In this document: in pieces, positions 9,199 to 17,142 of the stretch
Layout: every line of letters starts with the position of its first letter
Position numbering within the stretch: position 1 is the stretch's first letter
Assembly (NCBI RefSeq): GCF_001905095.1
Contig: NZ_LWLS01000058.1
Location: 1 to 64,000 of the forward strand
Source of the DNA: Micromonospora sp. CB01531
GTDB taxonomy: Bacteria; Actinomycetota; Actinomycetes; Mycobacteriales; Micromonosporaceae
Direction: 5' to 3'
DNA length: 64,000 nucleotides
Notes under the pieces: generated by a model
Seen by the model: only the letters and a program-made list of their open reading frames with translations
Database searches by the model: none
What the model was told of the DNA's origin: nothing
Program-made: the position numbers and the translations under genes

Positions 9199-9941
9199 TA
9201 GGCCACCTTCACGAGCTTGAGGAGCGGGGAGGTCTCACGGACACCGAAGGTGCGCATCCACACCTCGGCGTCCTGCAGGTCCTCGGGGCGCCCGTCGGCG
9301 ATGACCTGGCCGTTGAGCAGGACCAGCCGGGTGCAGGATTCCATCGCCGCGACCAGGTCGTGGGTGGTCATCAGCACCGCGCGGCCCTCTTGGGCGAGGC
9401 TGGCGAACAGGTCGCTCAGCAGTTCCTGGGTGGGCATATCCAAGCCGGTGAACGGCTCGTCGAGCAGCAGGATGCTCGGTGCCAACGCGAGGGCGCGAGC
9501 GACCAAGACGCGCTGGCGTTGCCCGCCGGAGAGTTCCGCGACGGGGCGGCCGCGCAGCTCGGACAACTGCACCCGGTCCAGCGCGTCGCCCACCGCCCGC
9601 CAGTCGGCCACGCCGGGGCGGCGGAGCAGGCCGATCCGACCGGTCCGGCCACTGAGCACCGTCTGCTCGACGGAGATGGGGAAGTCCCAGGTGAACTCGT
9701 GGCGCTGGGGGACGTAGCCGATCGCCGACCGGCCGGGCCGGGAAGGCTTGCCCTCGACCAGCACCCGGCCGCCCCTGGTGCGGATCAGCGCCAGGATGGC
9801 GCGCAGCAGAGTGGTCTTCCCGGCGCCGTTGGGGCCGAGCAGCCCCACCAGTTCCCCGCGGTCGAGGCGCAGCCGCACGTCGCGCAGTACCGGCCGGCCG
9901 CCGAGGTCCACGTCCAGGTCTTCGATGTCCAGCGCTCTCAC
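9198..9941 (-). CDS. Anchored repeat-type ABC transporter, ATP-binding subunit
   Basis: 247 residues. Walker A GPNGAGKTT at 36-44, the ABC signature LSGGQRQR, Walker B ILLLDEP and a switch histidine (TTHDL) are all present, so it should hydrolyse ATP. It is ZnuC-like (TIGR03771). A longer open frame runs upstream to 10856, but the GTG at 9941 overlaps the preceding stop as GTGA and gives the expected family length. It works with the permease at 8260 and the interrupted ZnuA at 10909. Confidence 0.9.
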   Translation of the reverse strand: MRALDIEDLDVDLGGRPVLRDVRLRLDRGELVGLLGPNGAGKTTLLRAILALIRTRGGRVLVEGKPSRPGRSAIGYVPQRHEFTWDFPISVEQTVLSGRTGRIGLLRRPGVADWRAVGDALDRVQLSELRGRPVAELSGGQRQRVLVARALALAPSILLLDEPFTGLDMPTQELLSDLFASLAQEGRAVLMTTHDLVAAMESCTRLVLLNGQVIADGRPEDLQDAEVWMRTFGVRETSPLLKLVKVA

Positions 9942-10912
9942 GGCTGACCACCCGACGGTGACGTGCTGCGCTCCCGTTCGGCCCGGCGCTTCGCGCCGCG
10001 CCCGCGCAGCAGGACCACGACCAGACCGGCAGCGAGCAGGACCCCGGTGGCGGCCAGCGCGACGACAACCGGCGCAGGGGAGCCGCCGTCGGGCTTCCGG
10101 TCCGCGCCGGACGCCGCCTCGCCGACCAGCGTCGGGCCCGCGTCTGCGCTGGCCGCGAAGGCTGCGTCGGGACTGGTCGCCTCGCCGACCGCGAAGCGCA
10201 GCGTCCGGGTGGCGGAGACCTTTTCGCCGCTGATCAGGTCGGCCGACACTTGTACGGTGACCAGGTACACGCCGGGTTCGGAGAAGACCCAGTTGGCGTG
10301 GGTGTGGGTGTTGACCTCGACCCAGAACGGCTGGGCTGACGGCTGCGCGGAGCGCCACAGCACCTGCGGGGCGGCGAAGTTGCCGGACTGGAGGAACGTC
10401 GTCAGCGTGCCCGGCCCGCGTACGCCGAGCAGGTTCAGCGTGGCACCGCGGTCGATGGTCTGCATCACCTGTGGGTCCTGGGTGTTCCAGCCGATCCAGA
10501 CCACGTCCTGGTTCTGGACCTGCGGCACCACGTGGACCCGTTTGCCCGCGTCGATGCCGAGGAAGGCGTACGCCGGATCGTCGGGGACGGGCTGCAGTGC
10601 GGCGTCGGAGACCCGTAACACGGTTTCGTCGGGGCTGCGCCACACCGGCTGCGCCTTGGTGCCGTCGTGGACGAGCAGCGTCCACCGGCCGTCGACGTAG
10701 CGGGGTCCGAGGTCCACGTGCCCGGCGCTGAGCACGGTCCGGCCGGTGGCGATGGGCTGGTCCGCCGCGATCGACTGACTCGGCCCCGGCGCCGGCTGCC
10801 CGGCCACCGCGGGCGTCTGCGTCACCACCAGCGCGACCACGGTCACGGCCACCCACCGGCTGACTGCCGTCGTCGCTCGCACCGCGCGCCGACGCGCGCG
10901 TCCTGCTGTCAC
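9938..10912 (-). CDS. Anchored-repeat protein with C-terminal membrane helix
   Basis: 324 residues. There is an N-terminal signal/membrane segment (about 16-37), then one choice-of-anchor M domain at about 55-255 (AGHVDLGPRYVD, DVVWIGWNTQ, THTHANWVFSEPG). A low-complexity linker and a transmembrane helix near 285-305 lead to a basic cytoplasmic tail. There is no LPXTG motif, so it is anchored by the helix. The GTG start overlaps the stop of the interrupted ZnuA gene by four bases. It is likely a membrane-bound metal relay or docking partner for the transporter (inference). Confidence 0.8.
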   Translation of the reverse strand: MTAGRARRRAVRATTAVSRWVAVTVVALVVTQTPAVAGQPAPGPSQSIAADQPIATGRTVLSAGHVDLGPRYVDGRWTLLVHDGTKAQPVWRSPDETVLRVSDAALQPVPDDPAYAFLGIDAGKRVHVVPQVQNQDVVWIGWNTQDPQVMQTIDRGATLNLLGVRGPGTLTTFLQSGNFAAPQVLWRSAQPSAQPFWVEVNTHTHANWVFSEPGVYLVTVQVSADLISGEKVSATRTLRFAVGEATSPDAAFAASADAGPTLVGEAASGADRKPDGGSPAPVVVALAATGVLLAAGLVVVLLRGRGAKRRAERERSTSPSGGQP

Positions 10913-12540
10913 TTGTTCCTCCCTTGGGCCGCGCCGGTCAGGCAATCGCGCAGTGACTGGGCGTTGAACCGCATCATGTCCGTGTAGTTGGTGACTTTGC
11001 CGTCGAAGGTGTCGCCGTAGATGGGGCAGACCCGCAGCCGCTCTTCCCGGGCCACCTCGGTCAGCGTGGTGGAACGGGCCGCCAGGTTCGGTTCCAGGAA
11101 CACGGCGGAGATCGCGAGGTTGCGGATCGTCTCGGTGAGCCGGCGCCGGTCGGCGAGGCTCGGCTCGGTGGCCGGGTTCGCGGTGACGAAGCCGGAGATC
11201 TGGATGCCGTATGCCTGGCCCAGGTAGCCGAACGCGTCGTGCGTGGTGACCAGGTGCCGCCGCGACGGCGGGATCTGGGCGATGGTGTCGCGGACGTAGC
11301 TGTCCAGCCGTTCGAGTTCCCCGATGTAGGCGGCGGCGTTGGACCGGTACGTCGCCGCGCCTCGCGGGTCCACCCCGATCAGCGTGTCGCGGATCAACTC
11401 TACGTAGGAGATCGCATTGCGGACGTTCTGCCACAGGTGCGGGTCGATCTCGCCGTGCACGTGCTTGCCGAGAACGGCCTGCGGCAACTGGTAGACCTGC
11501 GTGCCGGGCCGGCCGAGGAACCGGAACCTGCGATCACCGGGCACCTCCAGCAGCGCCTTGTTCTGCACCTCGATCACCGTGCGGGCCGGGTCGTACACCC
11601 GCTGGTTCGCCTCGCCGCTGCCCTCCGGATCGGCGAACAGGTACAGCCGCCCCTGGTCGATGTCCGCGGTGAGGTCGGCGTGTCCGGAGTTCAACACCGC
11701 CGCGCCCGCCATGCCCGGTACCGAGTACGGATCCACTCCCACGGCGAAGGTGAACGTCTGCGCACCGAGCGGGATGGGCGCCGCCTGCGGGGTGACCGCG
11801 AGTTGTGCCCGCATCGTCAGTCGATAGACCCCCGGCTTGGTGAACGCCCAGCTCATGTGGGTGTGCGCGTCCGGTGGCAGGCGGGCGGTGTCGTCCCGGT
11901 AGCCGTTGGCGGGGTCGAACCCGTCGGCGGAGTCGACGTAGAACGACGGATTGCCGAACGACTCGGTCAGGTAGGCGACCATGCTGCCCGGACCCTGCGC
12001 GGCGGTGGCGCTGAGCAGGACGTCGGAGGAGCGGTTCGCGCCCTGCGCCGCGCCGGTGCCGCGGACCCGCATGCCCAGCCAGATGGTGTCCAGTGACACG
12101 TCCTCGACCAGCGGGATGATCTCCGCCGCGTACTTCACCGCTCCCTCGGCCAGCGAGATGTTCGGTACGCCGTCGCGCAGGTTCGCGTCCAGCGCCTTGA
12201 TGACGGCCTGTTCCTCCAGCAGTAGGTAGTTGCTGAACGCGACGTCGGCGTAGACGACGTTGCGCACGTCCCGTAGCGACGGCTCGTAGCTGTGCGGATC
12301 GGCGCCGTCCGGTACCAGCGAACTGACTCGTACCCGATCACCGCCGACCCGGCTCGCCAGGTCCCGCAGGATCCCGGTGGTCGTGACGACCTGGACCCGC
12401 TCGTCGTGCGCGCTCAACGCCACCTCGGAGCGGCAGCCGGCGGTCAATGGGGCGATCAGCAGCGGCAACACCAGTGCCCGCCCCCAAGGGCCGGTCCGGT
12501 GGGGCCAGGCACGGGAAGTTCCCGAACCGACAACAGACAC
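10909..12540 (-). CDS. Metal-binding lipoprotein (ZnuA) interrupted by anchored-repeat domains
   Basis: 543 residues from the GTG at 12540, chosen because GGAGGAGG precedes it; a GTG at 12558 is possible. The lipobox LTAGC has Cys at about 36. A ZnuA N-lobe follows (DPHSYEP, H about 83). Then comes an insertion of about 210 residues carrying M-type motifs (SADGFDP, AHTHMSWAFTKPG, GHADLTADIDQG, FRFLGRPG). The ZnuA fold resumes at EIDPHLWQN (H about 368) and THDAFGY (H about 434). The insertion sits where classical ZnuA proteins have a His-rich flexible loop. This architecture corresponds to TIGR03772. The inserted motifs appear in permuted order, the end of one repeat followed by the start of another. 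Confidence 0.9.
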   Translation of the reverse strand: MSVVGSGTSRAWPHRTGPWGRALVLPLLIAPLTAGCRSEVALSAHDERVQVVTTTGILRDLASRVGGDRVRVSSLVPDGADPHSYEPSLRDVRNVVYADVAFSNYLLLEEQAVIKALDANLRDGVPNISLAEGAVKYAAEIIPLVEDVSLDTIWLGMRVRGTGAAQGANRSSDVLLSATAAQGPGSMVAYLTESFGNPSFYVDSADGFDPANGYRDDTARLPPDAHTHMSWAFTKPGVYRLTMRAQLAVTPQAAPIPLGAQTFTFAVGVDPYSVPGMAGAAVLNSGHADLTADIDQGRLYLFADPEGSGEANQRVYDPARTVIEVQNKALLEVPGDRRFRFLGRPGTQVYQLPQAVLGKHVHGEIDPHLWQNVRNAISYVELIRDTLIGVDPRGAATYRSNAAAYIGELERLDSYVRDTIAQIPPSRRHLVTTHDAFGYLGQAYGIQISGFVTANPATEPSLADRRRLTETIRNLAISAVFLEPNLAARSTTLTEVAREERLRVCPIYGDTFDGKVTNYTDMMRFNAQSLRDCLTGAAQGRNK

Positions 12541-12560
12541 CTGCGTCCTCCTCCGCACGC

Positions 12561-14159
12561 CTACCGGGCGTTGGCGGCGGGAGCCGCCGCCCGGCCGCGA
12601 CGACGACCGGCGAACCGCAGCAGCGCCCCCGCCAGCACGAGCAGGAGCCCGCCGGCCCCGACTGGAATGACCCAGGACTCTCCGGTACGAGGCAACCGGC
12701 CGGCGCCACCGGAATCGCCGTCACCCCCGGAGTGGCCGTCCCCGCCGGTGCCGGATCCGCCGCCGAAGCCGGAGCTCGGGTCGGTGCTGTCACCCACCGC
12801 GATGGTCAGCGTCCTGCTGTCGGTGACCGCCCGGCCGGCGGTAGTGGCGGCGCTCATCTGGACATCCAGCCGATACAGGCCGGGTTTGCTGAAGGCCCAG
12901 TTGCCGTGGGCGTGCGTGTTCGGCGGGATGGCCAGCCGCTGCGGGAGGCTCTTGGCCGAGTCGAACAGGACGTCGGCGTTGCCGAACGATCCGGTCAGGA
13001 AGAGCGTGAAGCGCCCCGGACCGTCCACGCCGGTGAGGGTCCAGGTCACGTTGCCCCGGGTGCCGGTGACGACCGACTCGTGCTGGGTGTTCCAGCCGGG
13101 CCAGACAATCCCGGCCTGCTGCGCCTGCGGCAGCAACCAGATCGTCTCTCCCCGCTTGCCGAGGAAGTCCGCCCCGGCCGGCACCGTTGTTTTGGCGTTG
13201 TCCTTGACGTGCAGGACCACGTCGGCGAGTTCTCGCCACACGGGTGGGGTGGCGATGTCGTCCCGGACGCGGATCCGCAAGTCACCGCCGGACAGCTGTG
13301 GCCCCATGTCGACGTGCCCGTCGGAGATCACCCGGCGTGCGCCGGCGGCCGCGGACCTGACCTCGGCAGTATTCCTGGGCGCAGGTGGCGAGGTCGCCGA
13401 CGTCGCCGCCGGTGCGGCCTGGGGGCTGCCGGTGATCTTCTTGGCGAGCGCCTGCGGCGGGGAAGGCGCTTCGACCGGAGCGGCTGGGGCGGGTGGCGGT
13501 GCCGCTGGCCCCGGCTGGATGGGCGGGACCGTGACTCGGTAGGTCGCCTCGGTGGTGACGAACCGCCCCGTCGCCAACGTCGTCGACGCTTCGAGGATCA
13601 GCCGATAGTCCCCGGCGGCGTCGAAAGCCCACACCACTGGAGTGCGGGTCGCGGCCGGCAGCGCGACGTGCCGCGCGTTCGTGCTGAGCAGCGGTTTCGG
13701 TGTGCCCAGGCTGGACAGGGTGTAGGCGGTGAAGTTCCCGGGCCCCTGCGTCGAGGTCAGGGACAGGGTCACCGCGTCCCCGCGGACCGCGTCCCGCCTC
13801 ACCCCGGTGGTGTCGAGCGTGGGTAGGCCGATATCCCCGGCAGTGAGTGACCAGACCTCCTTGCCTGGGGCGCCGAGGAACCGGAACGCGGCGTTCTGGG
13901 GTACCCGCACGGCTACCCCGCCATCCGGGCCGAGCGTTACGTCGGCCGGGTCGTGCCCGGCTGACTGTCGGGCCACCTGGGCGGCGTCGCGGACGCGCAG
14001 CCGCAGCGCGCCGTCGTCAATAGACAGGGACACCAGATCCGCCCCGGCGGCGTCGACCGACACTGGGGTGGCGCCGGCCGGTACAGCACCGGCGGTCAGC
14101 GCCAGTACGGCCAGGGCGAACCCGGCCGCACCGGCGCGCACACGTGCCGTTCTCATCAT
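12561..14159 (-). CDS. LPXTG-anchored double M-domain protein (TIGR03773-like)
   Basis: 532 residues with a signal peptide (cleavage near AGA/GAT, about 30). Two choice-of-anchor M domains lie at about 30-215 and 280-455; the second has GHVDMGPQLSGG, GIVWPGWNTQ and THAHGNWAFSKPG. A Pro/Ala linker separates them. A Gly/Asp-rich spacer precedes the sortase signal LPRTG at 489-493, a membrane helix and an Arg-rich tail, so the protein should be cell-wall linked. The first domain lacks the THxHxNW motif (TPVVWAFDAAG instead), so it may not bind metal. The second ATG at 14156 has better spacing from GGGAG and may be the true start. Confidence 0.85.
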   Translation of the reverse strand: MMRTARVRAGAAGFALAVLALTAGAVPAGATPVSVDAAGADLVSLSIDDGALRLRVRDAAQVARQSAGHDPADVTLGPDGGVAVRVPQNAAFRFLGAPGKEVWSLTAGDIGLPTLDTTGVRRDAVRGDAVTLSLTSTQGPGNFTAYTLSSLGTPKPLLSTNARHVALPAATRTPVVWAFDAAGDYRLILEASTTLATGRFVTTEATYRVTVPPIQPGPAAPPPAPAAPVEAPSPPQALAKKITGSPQAAPAATSATSPPAPRNTAEVRSAAAGARRVISDGHVDMGPQLSGGDLRIRVRDDIATPPVWRELADVVLHVKDNAKTTVPAGADFLGKRGETIWLLPQAQQAGIVWPGWNTQHESVVTGTRGNVTWTLTGVDGPGRFTLFLTGSFGNADVLFDSAKSLPQRLAIPPNTHAHGNWAFSKPGLYRLDVQMSAATTAGRAVTDSRTLTIAVGDSTDPSSGFGGGSGTGGDGHSGGDGDSGGAGRLPRTGESWVIPVGAGGLLLVLAGALLRFAGRRRGRAAAPAANAR

Positions 14160-14223
14160 TCTCCCTACCTCGAATCGTCGGCTGTTGGCATTGCGGCCAC
14201 CCGGGTCGCGCGGGCGGGCTTGG

Positions 14224-15420
14224 TCACGCCTTGCTCCCGCGGGTGGAGGTGGGCGCTGGTGGTGCGCCGCCGGGACTCTGCCCGTTTCCGTGCGGCCAGG
14301 CGCCGGTGGCGGTGGCGTCTCGGGGCGGTGCGGTCGATGACGCTGTTGTCGTGGCTGCCTCGGCGCGACCCTGCTCGCGAGCGGCGGCGAGGGCTTGTTC
14401 CAGGTCCCGGGCTGCCCGCCGCCGCCGGCGGCGACGGATCGTCACGAAGGCGCAGATCGCACCGGCGACCAGGACCAGTAGCAGCAGCTGGGGCCATGGC
14501 ACCGCCCAGACGGTCACGGCGTGGGACGCGGTGCCCGGAGGCGGGTCGAGCGCTTGACCGTCCGCAGCTGTCGGTGTGACCGCGGTGGTGACGGTCAGCT
14601 GGAACAGTGGCGGGACCCGGGAGAGCCGTATGGTGGCCCGCACCGCGTGTCCGGGCAGGATCTCCGGCAGAGCCTCGCCGGAGGCAGCCCCGGCGTTCAG
14701 GCCCAGCGGTCCGGCGGCGCGTGCCGTTGTCCGACCGGCGAGCCGGATGTTGCCGGTGTTGCGAACGGTGGCCGTGGCGGTGACCTCGCCGCCGGCGAAC
14801 GGGTGGAGTGAACCGCGGTGGTGGACCCGCACGTCTTCCAGGGCCAGTGCCGGCCGGAGTTCGCCGGTGACCCGCAGGTAGATGCGGGTGCCGACGCGGT
14901 GGTCGACCGCCACCTGGTTGCCCCGGGCGTCGGTGGTCGTGCTGGTGAGAGAGGCCACGATACCGCCCGCGTGATCACCCGGGGTGGCGTTGCTCGGCAC
15001 GGTCACGGTGAACGGCAGGTCCACTCGGGAGCTCGACGGGATGGTCAGTGTCCGGGCGGTGAGACTGACCCAGGAACCCACGTCGACCGGTTGCTGCGCC
15101 GCGGGTAACAGGTCGAAGCCACCCTGCGGTGTGGTGACGGCGTCGCTGGCGTAGACGCGCAGGGTGACGGGGCGCGCGGAGTGGTTCGTGACGGCGACGT
15201 AGTCGGTCAACCTGGCGCCGGGATCAAGCTTGTACGCGAACCTCGCACGTCCGTTAGGCCCCTTCGGGCTCGACGGGCTGACTCCCCAGGTGACGGCCGC
15301 CGATTCGGCAGCGGCAGGAGCGCCGCCACCGGGTGGTGGGGTGGGCACCGGTCCCGGTACGGCTGCCGGCGGGGCGATGCCGAGCAGGACCAGGGCGGGG
15401 ACAGTAAGGAGTGAACGCAT
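14224..15420 (-). CDS. DUF916 (WxL peptidoglycan-domain) surface membrane protein
   Basis: 398 residues with a signal peptide and Pro-rich N-terminus. A DUF916-like domain occupies about 45-165 (WGVSPSSPKGPNGRARF and later THSAR-type strands, SSRVDLPFTVTVPSNATPGDHAGG). A second beta domain at about 180-290, a membrane helix near 320-340, an Arg-rich stop-transfer and a disordered tail follow. In Firmicutes this family presents WxL proteins on the wall. It is the first gene of the minus-strand anchored-transporter unit, 64 bases ahead of the LPXTG gene, behind the Zur-like box at 15585. Confidence 0.78.
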   Translation of the reverse strand: MRSLLTVPALVLLGIAPPAAVPGPVPTPPPGGGAPAAAESAAVTWGVSPSSPKGPNGRARFAYKLDPGARLTDYVAVTNHSARPVTLRVYASDAVTTPQGGFDLLPAAQQPVDVGSWVSLTARTLTIPSSSRVDLPFTVTVPSNATPGDHAGGIVASLTSTTTDARGNQVAVDHRVGTRIYLRVTGELRPALALEDVRVHHRGSLHPFAGGEVTATATVRNTGNIRLAGRTTARAAGPLGLNAGAASGEALPEILPGHAVRATIRLSRVPPLFQLTVTTAVTPTAADGQALDPPPGTASHAVTVWAVPWPQLLLLVLVAGAICAFVTIRRRRRRRAARDLEQALAAAREQGRAEAATTTASSTAPPRDATATGAWPHGNGQSPGGAPPAPTSTRGSKA

Positions 15421-15584
15421 AGGAGAGGCCGCAGGTCCGTTTCAGGTCGAGATGTGGCACGAGTGGGACAGGTCATGGCGGCGAACCAGGAGCCCCGTCA
15501 GGTCCGCCGAGTTCGGACACCGCCGCGACGGCGCCACCCGGGCGAGGGATGGGACACCATCGCCAGCCGCAGCCTCCCAGCAAA

Positions 15585-15599
15585 TGAAAACCGTTGTCA
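15585..15599 (-). promoter_or_regulatory. Zur-box-like operator
   Basis: TGAAAACCGTTGTCA, 165 bases upstream of the DUF916 start. It is the most likely control point for the whole 15420-8260 minus-strand operon. Confidence 0.65.
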
Positions 15600-15916
15600 A
15601 GTCGATGGCCGGATGCAAGTTGCCCTGACGATTGCCGGAAGGCCAACGTGTTCCTGGTCTGGCGGCGCCCGCCTCTCCGGCGAGTCGTCGCTGCGGTTAC
15701 GCGGAGGCCTCGCGGCGATGGCCGGAGCATCCGATGAGCGCCTTACTGAGTGGCCCGACGTCGACGCCAGGTGCATAGGCGGCCGGCGCTCGCGCTGACG
15801 CCTCCAGCGGCTGCTCGACCCCGTCGCGCCTGCGTCATCTCGTACTGCGGGACGCGCGCCGGCGCGCTGACGTCCAGGTAATCCCCGGAACCCAGGTCCG
15901 CTGGCGAGAACCTAAA

Positions 15917-15931
15917 CGAAGACCGTTATCG
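15917..15931 (+). promoter_or_regulatory. Zur-box-like operator of a decayed gene
   Basis: CGAAGACCGTTATCG lies inside a perfect AAACGA/TCGTTT inverted repeat (15914-15934). It sits 44 bases upstream of the decayed L32 start, showing that the lost gene was zinc-regulated. Confidence 0.6.
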
Positions 15932-15974
15932 TTTGCGGGTGTTGTCAAACCTCGACCAGTGAAGGAGACCTGCC

Positions 15975-16519
15975 CTGGCCGTATCGAAGCGGAAGATTCG
16001 AGATCGAATAGCCGCCACCGCCGGGCGCAACCGAGGAGTACGGCATCTCCAGCATCGTGTTCCGCGACCACCGGCCGTTCCACCCGCAGCGGCTGTGGGA
16101 CCTGCTGGCCGGCGGCCTGGACGCCTTCGGCGTGGTGCGCTCCAAGGGGTTCCTGTGGCTGGCCAGCTGCCCGGACGTGCAGGCCCTGTGGTCCCAGGCG
16201 GGCCCGTCGGGACGGTGTGATTCGGTCGCCGTACCGGTCGCGGTGTCCGGGGAATGGCCAGACGACCCCGACGAGCGGACCGAGCTGGAGTCCCGCTGGC
16301 ACCCAGTCTTCGGCGACCGGCAGCAGGAACTGGTGCTCATCGGAGTGGGCCTGGACAGCAAAGGCCTGCGGAACGCACTGGGCGCCTGCCTGCTGACCGA
16401 CAGGGAGATCACCGCCGGGGAGGACGCCTGACGAACCCTGCCCGACCCGTTCTCCCAAATGGGACCTCGGCGATTTGCACGACCACGACCACCCGGATCC
16501 GGTCCCGGCTCCGGTTTGA
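15975..16519 (+). pseudogene. Remnant fusion of L32 (rpmF) and a CobW-family GTPase
   Basis: Behind a GAAGGAG ribosome site, CTG 15975 begins AVSKRK. After a one-base deletion near 15998 the sequence continues SRSNSRHRRAQ, the start of ribosomal protein L32. At 16031 it joins directly to EEYGISSIVFRDHRPFHP and the rest of the C-terminal domain of a COG0523 (CobW/YciC) metallochaperone in another frame. A TGA at 16429 replaces the expected Trp codon. After an extra base the tail KWDLGDLHDHDHPDPVPAPV ends at 16519. The C-minus L32 and the first two thirds of the GTPase, with its P-loop, were lost. An open frame of 124 codons (16057-16431) survives but is unlikely to be functional. Confidence 0.8.
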
Positions 16520-16521
16520 CG

Positions 16522-16671
16522 ATGCCGACCAACCTCACCCCAGACGACGTAGCCCGATGGCGGCGTGACTGGGAAGCCATGATGCACCACCGCCAGCCCG
16601 GCCGCACGATGCTCCACCGGTGGTCGGAGCACGCCCTGTTGGCGTTCCGCCGACCCGAGGACAGACCATGA
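16522..16671 (+). CDS. Small hypothetical ORF
   Basis: 49 codons just past the CobW remnant. The product is rich in Arg, His and Trp (RWRRDWEAMMHHRQ) and has no cysteine. It has no convincing ribosome site and no recognised family. It may be a small real gene or part of the decayed region; from 16672 to 16878 nothing else was seen. Confidence 0.3.
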   Translation: MPTNLTPDDVARWRRDWEAMMHHRQPGRTMLHRWSEHALLAFRRPEDRP

Positions 16672-16878
16672 GCACCACTGCGTCCCGCACGGCATGCAGG
16701 CGCACTTCCAGGCGGCTTCTCTGAATCCAACGTCCCAGGGATCAGCAGCCAACGTCGCCCCGTGAGCCGGTCGCCGGGGCGCGACCAGCTCGCGGGCGGC
16801 GGCCCAGTACGAGGCCCGGTCGCCTGCGGCGGCACCGACGGGGCGGGGCGCCTGCTGCCCCGTCGATGCCCGCTGTGC

Positions 16879-17142
16879 TCATCGCGACTGCTGCGGACCG
16901 CGGCGGGCGTACTTGGCGCGGAACTTCTCCACCCGGCCCTCGGTGTCGAGTAGGCGCTGCTTGCCCGTCCAGAAGGGGTGGCTGGCGGAGGAGATCTGCA
17001 CGTCGATGACGGGGTAGATGTTGCCATCGGTCCACTCGATCGTCTGGTCGCTGGTGGCCGTGGAGCGGGTGAGGAAGGCGAAGTCGGCGGCGCGGTCGCG
17101 GTAGACGACGGGCTTGTAGCTGGGGTGGATGTCGGGCTTCAT
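16879..17142 (-). CDS. rpmE2: Ribosomal protein L31 type B, zinc-independent
   Basis: 87 residues; starts [16 protein letters not shown] and contains SHPFWTGKQ, diagnostic for L31 type B. It has no cysteine, so it cannot bind the zinc held by the C-plus form. It should replace zinc-containing L31 under zinc starvation and release zinc. The ATG overlaps the stop of the upstream COG0523-like gene (ATGA), behind AAGGAG, so both are on one Zur-controlled transcript. Confidence 0.93.
   Translation of the reverse strand: MKPDIHPSYKPVVYRDRAADFAFLTRSTATSDQTIEWTDGNIYPVIDVQISSASHPFWTGKQRLLDTEGRVEKFRAKYARRGPQQSR

Larger units (their letters stand above)
15421..15974. other. Intergenic region with two Zur-like boxes
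   Basis: 554 bases between the DUF916 gene (minus) and the L32-CobW remnant (plus). Apart from the two sites given separately, no credible gene was seen. The box at 15585 is nearer the minus-strand gene and the box at 15917 nearer the plus-strand remnant. Confidence 0.5.

Noticed and set aside
9942..10856. Upstream extension of the ATPase frame
   Set aside because: It covers the anchored-repeat gene in another frame and has no ABC-like sequence; the GTGA overlap gives the right start.
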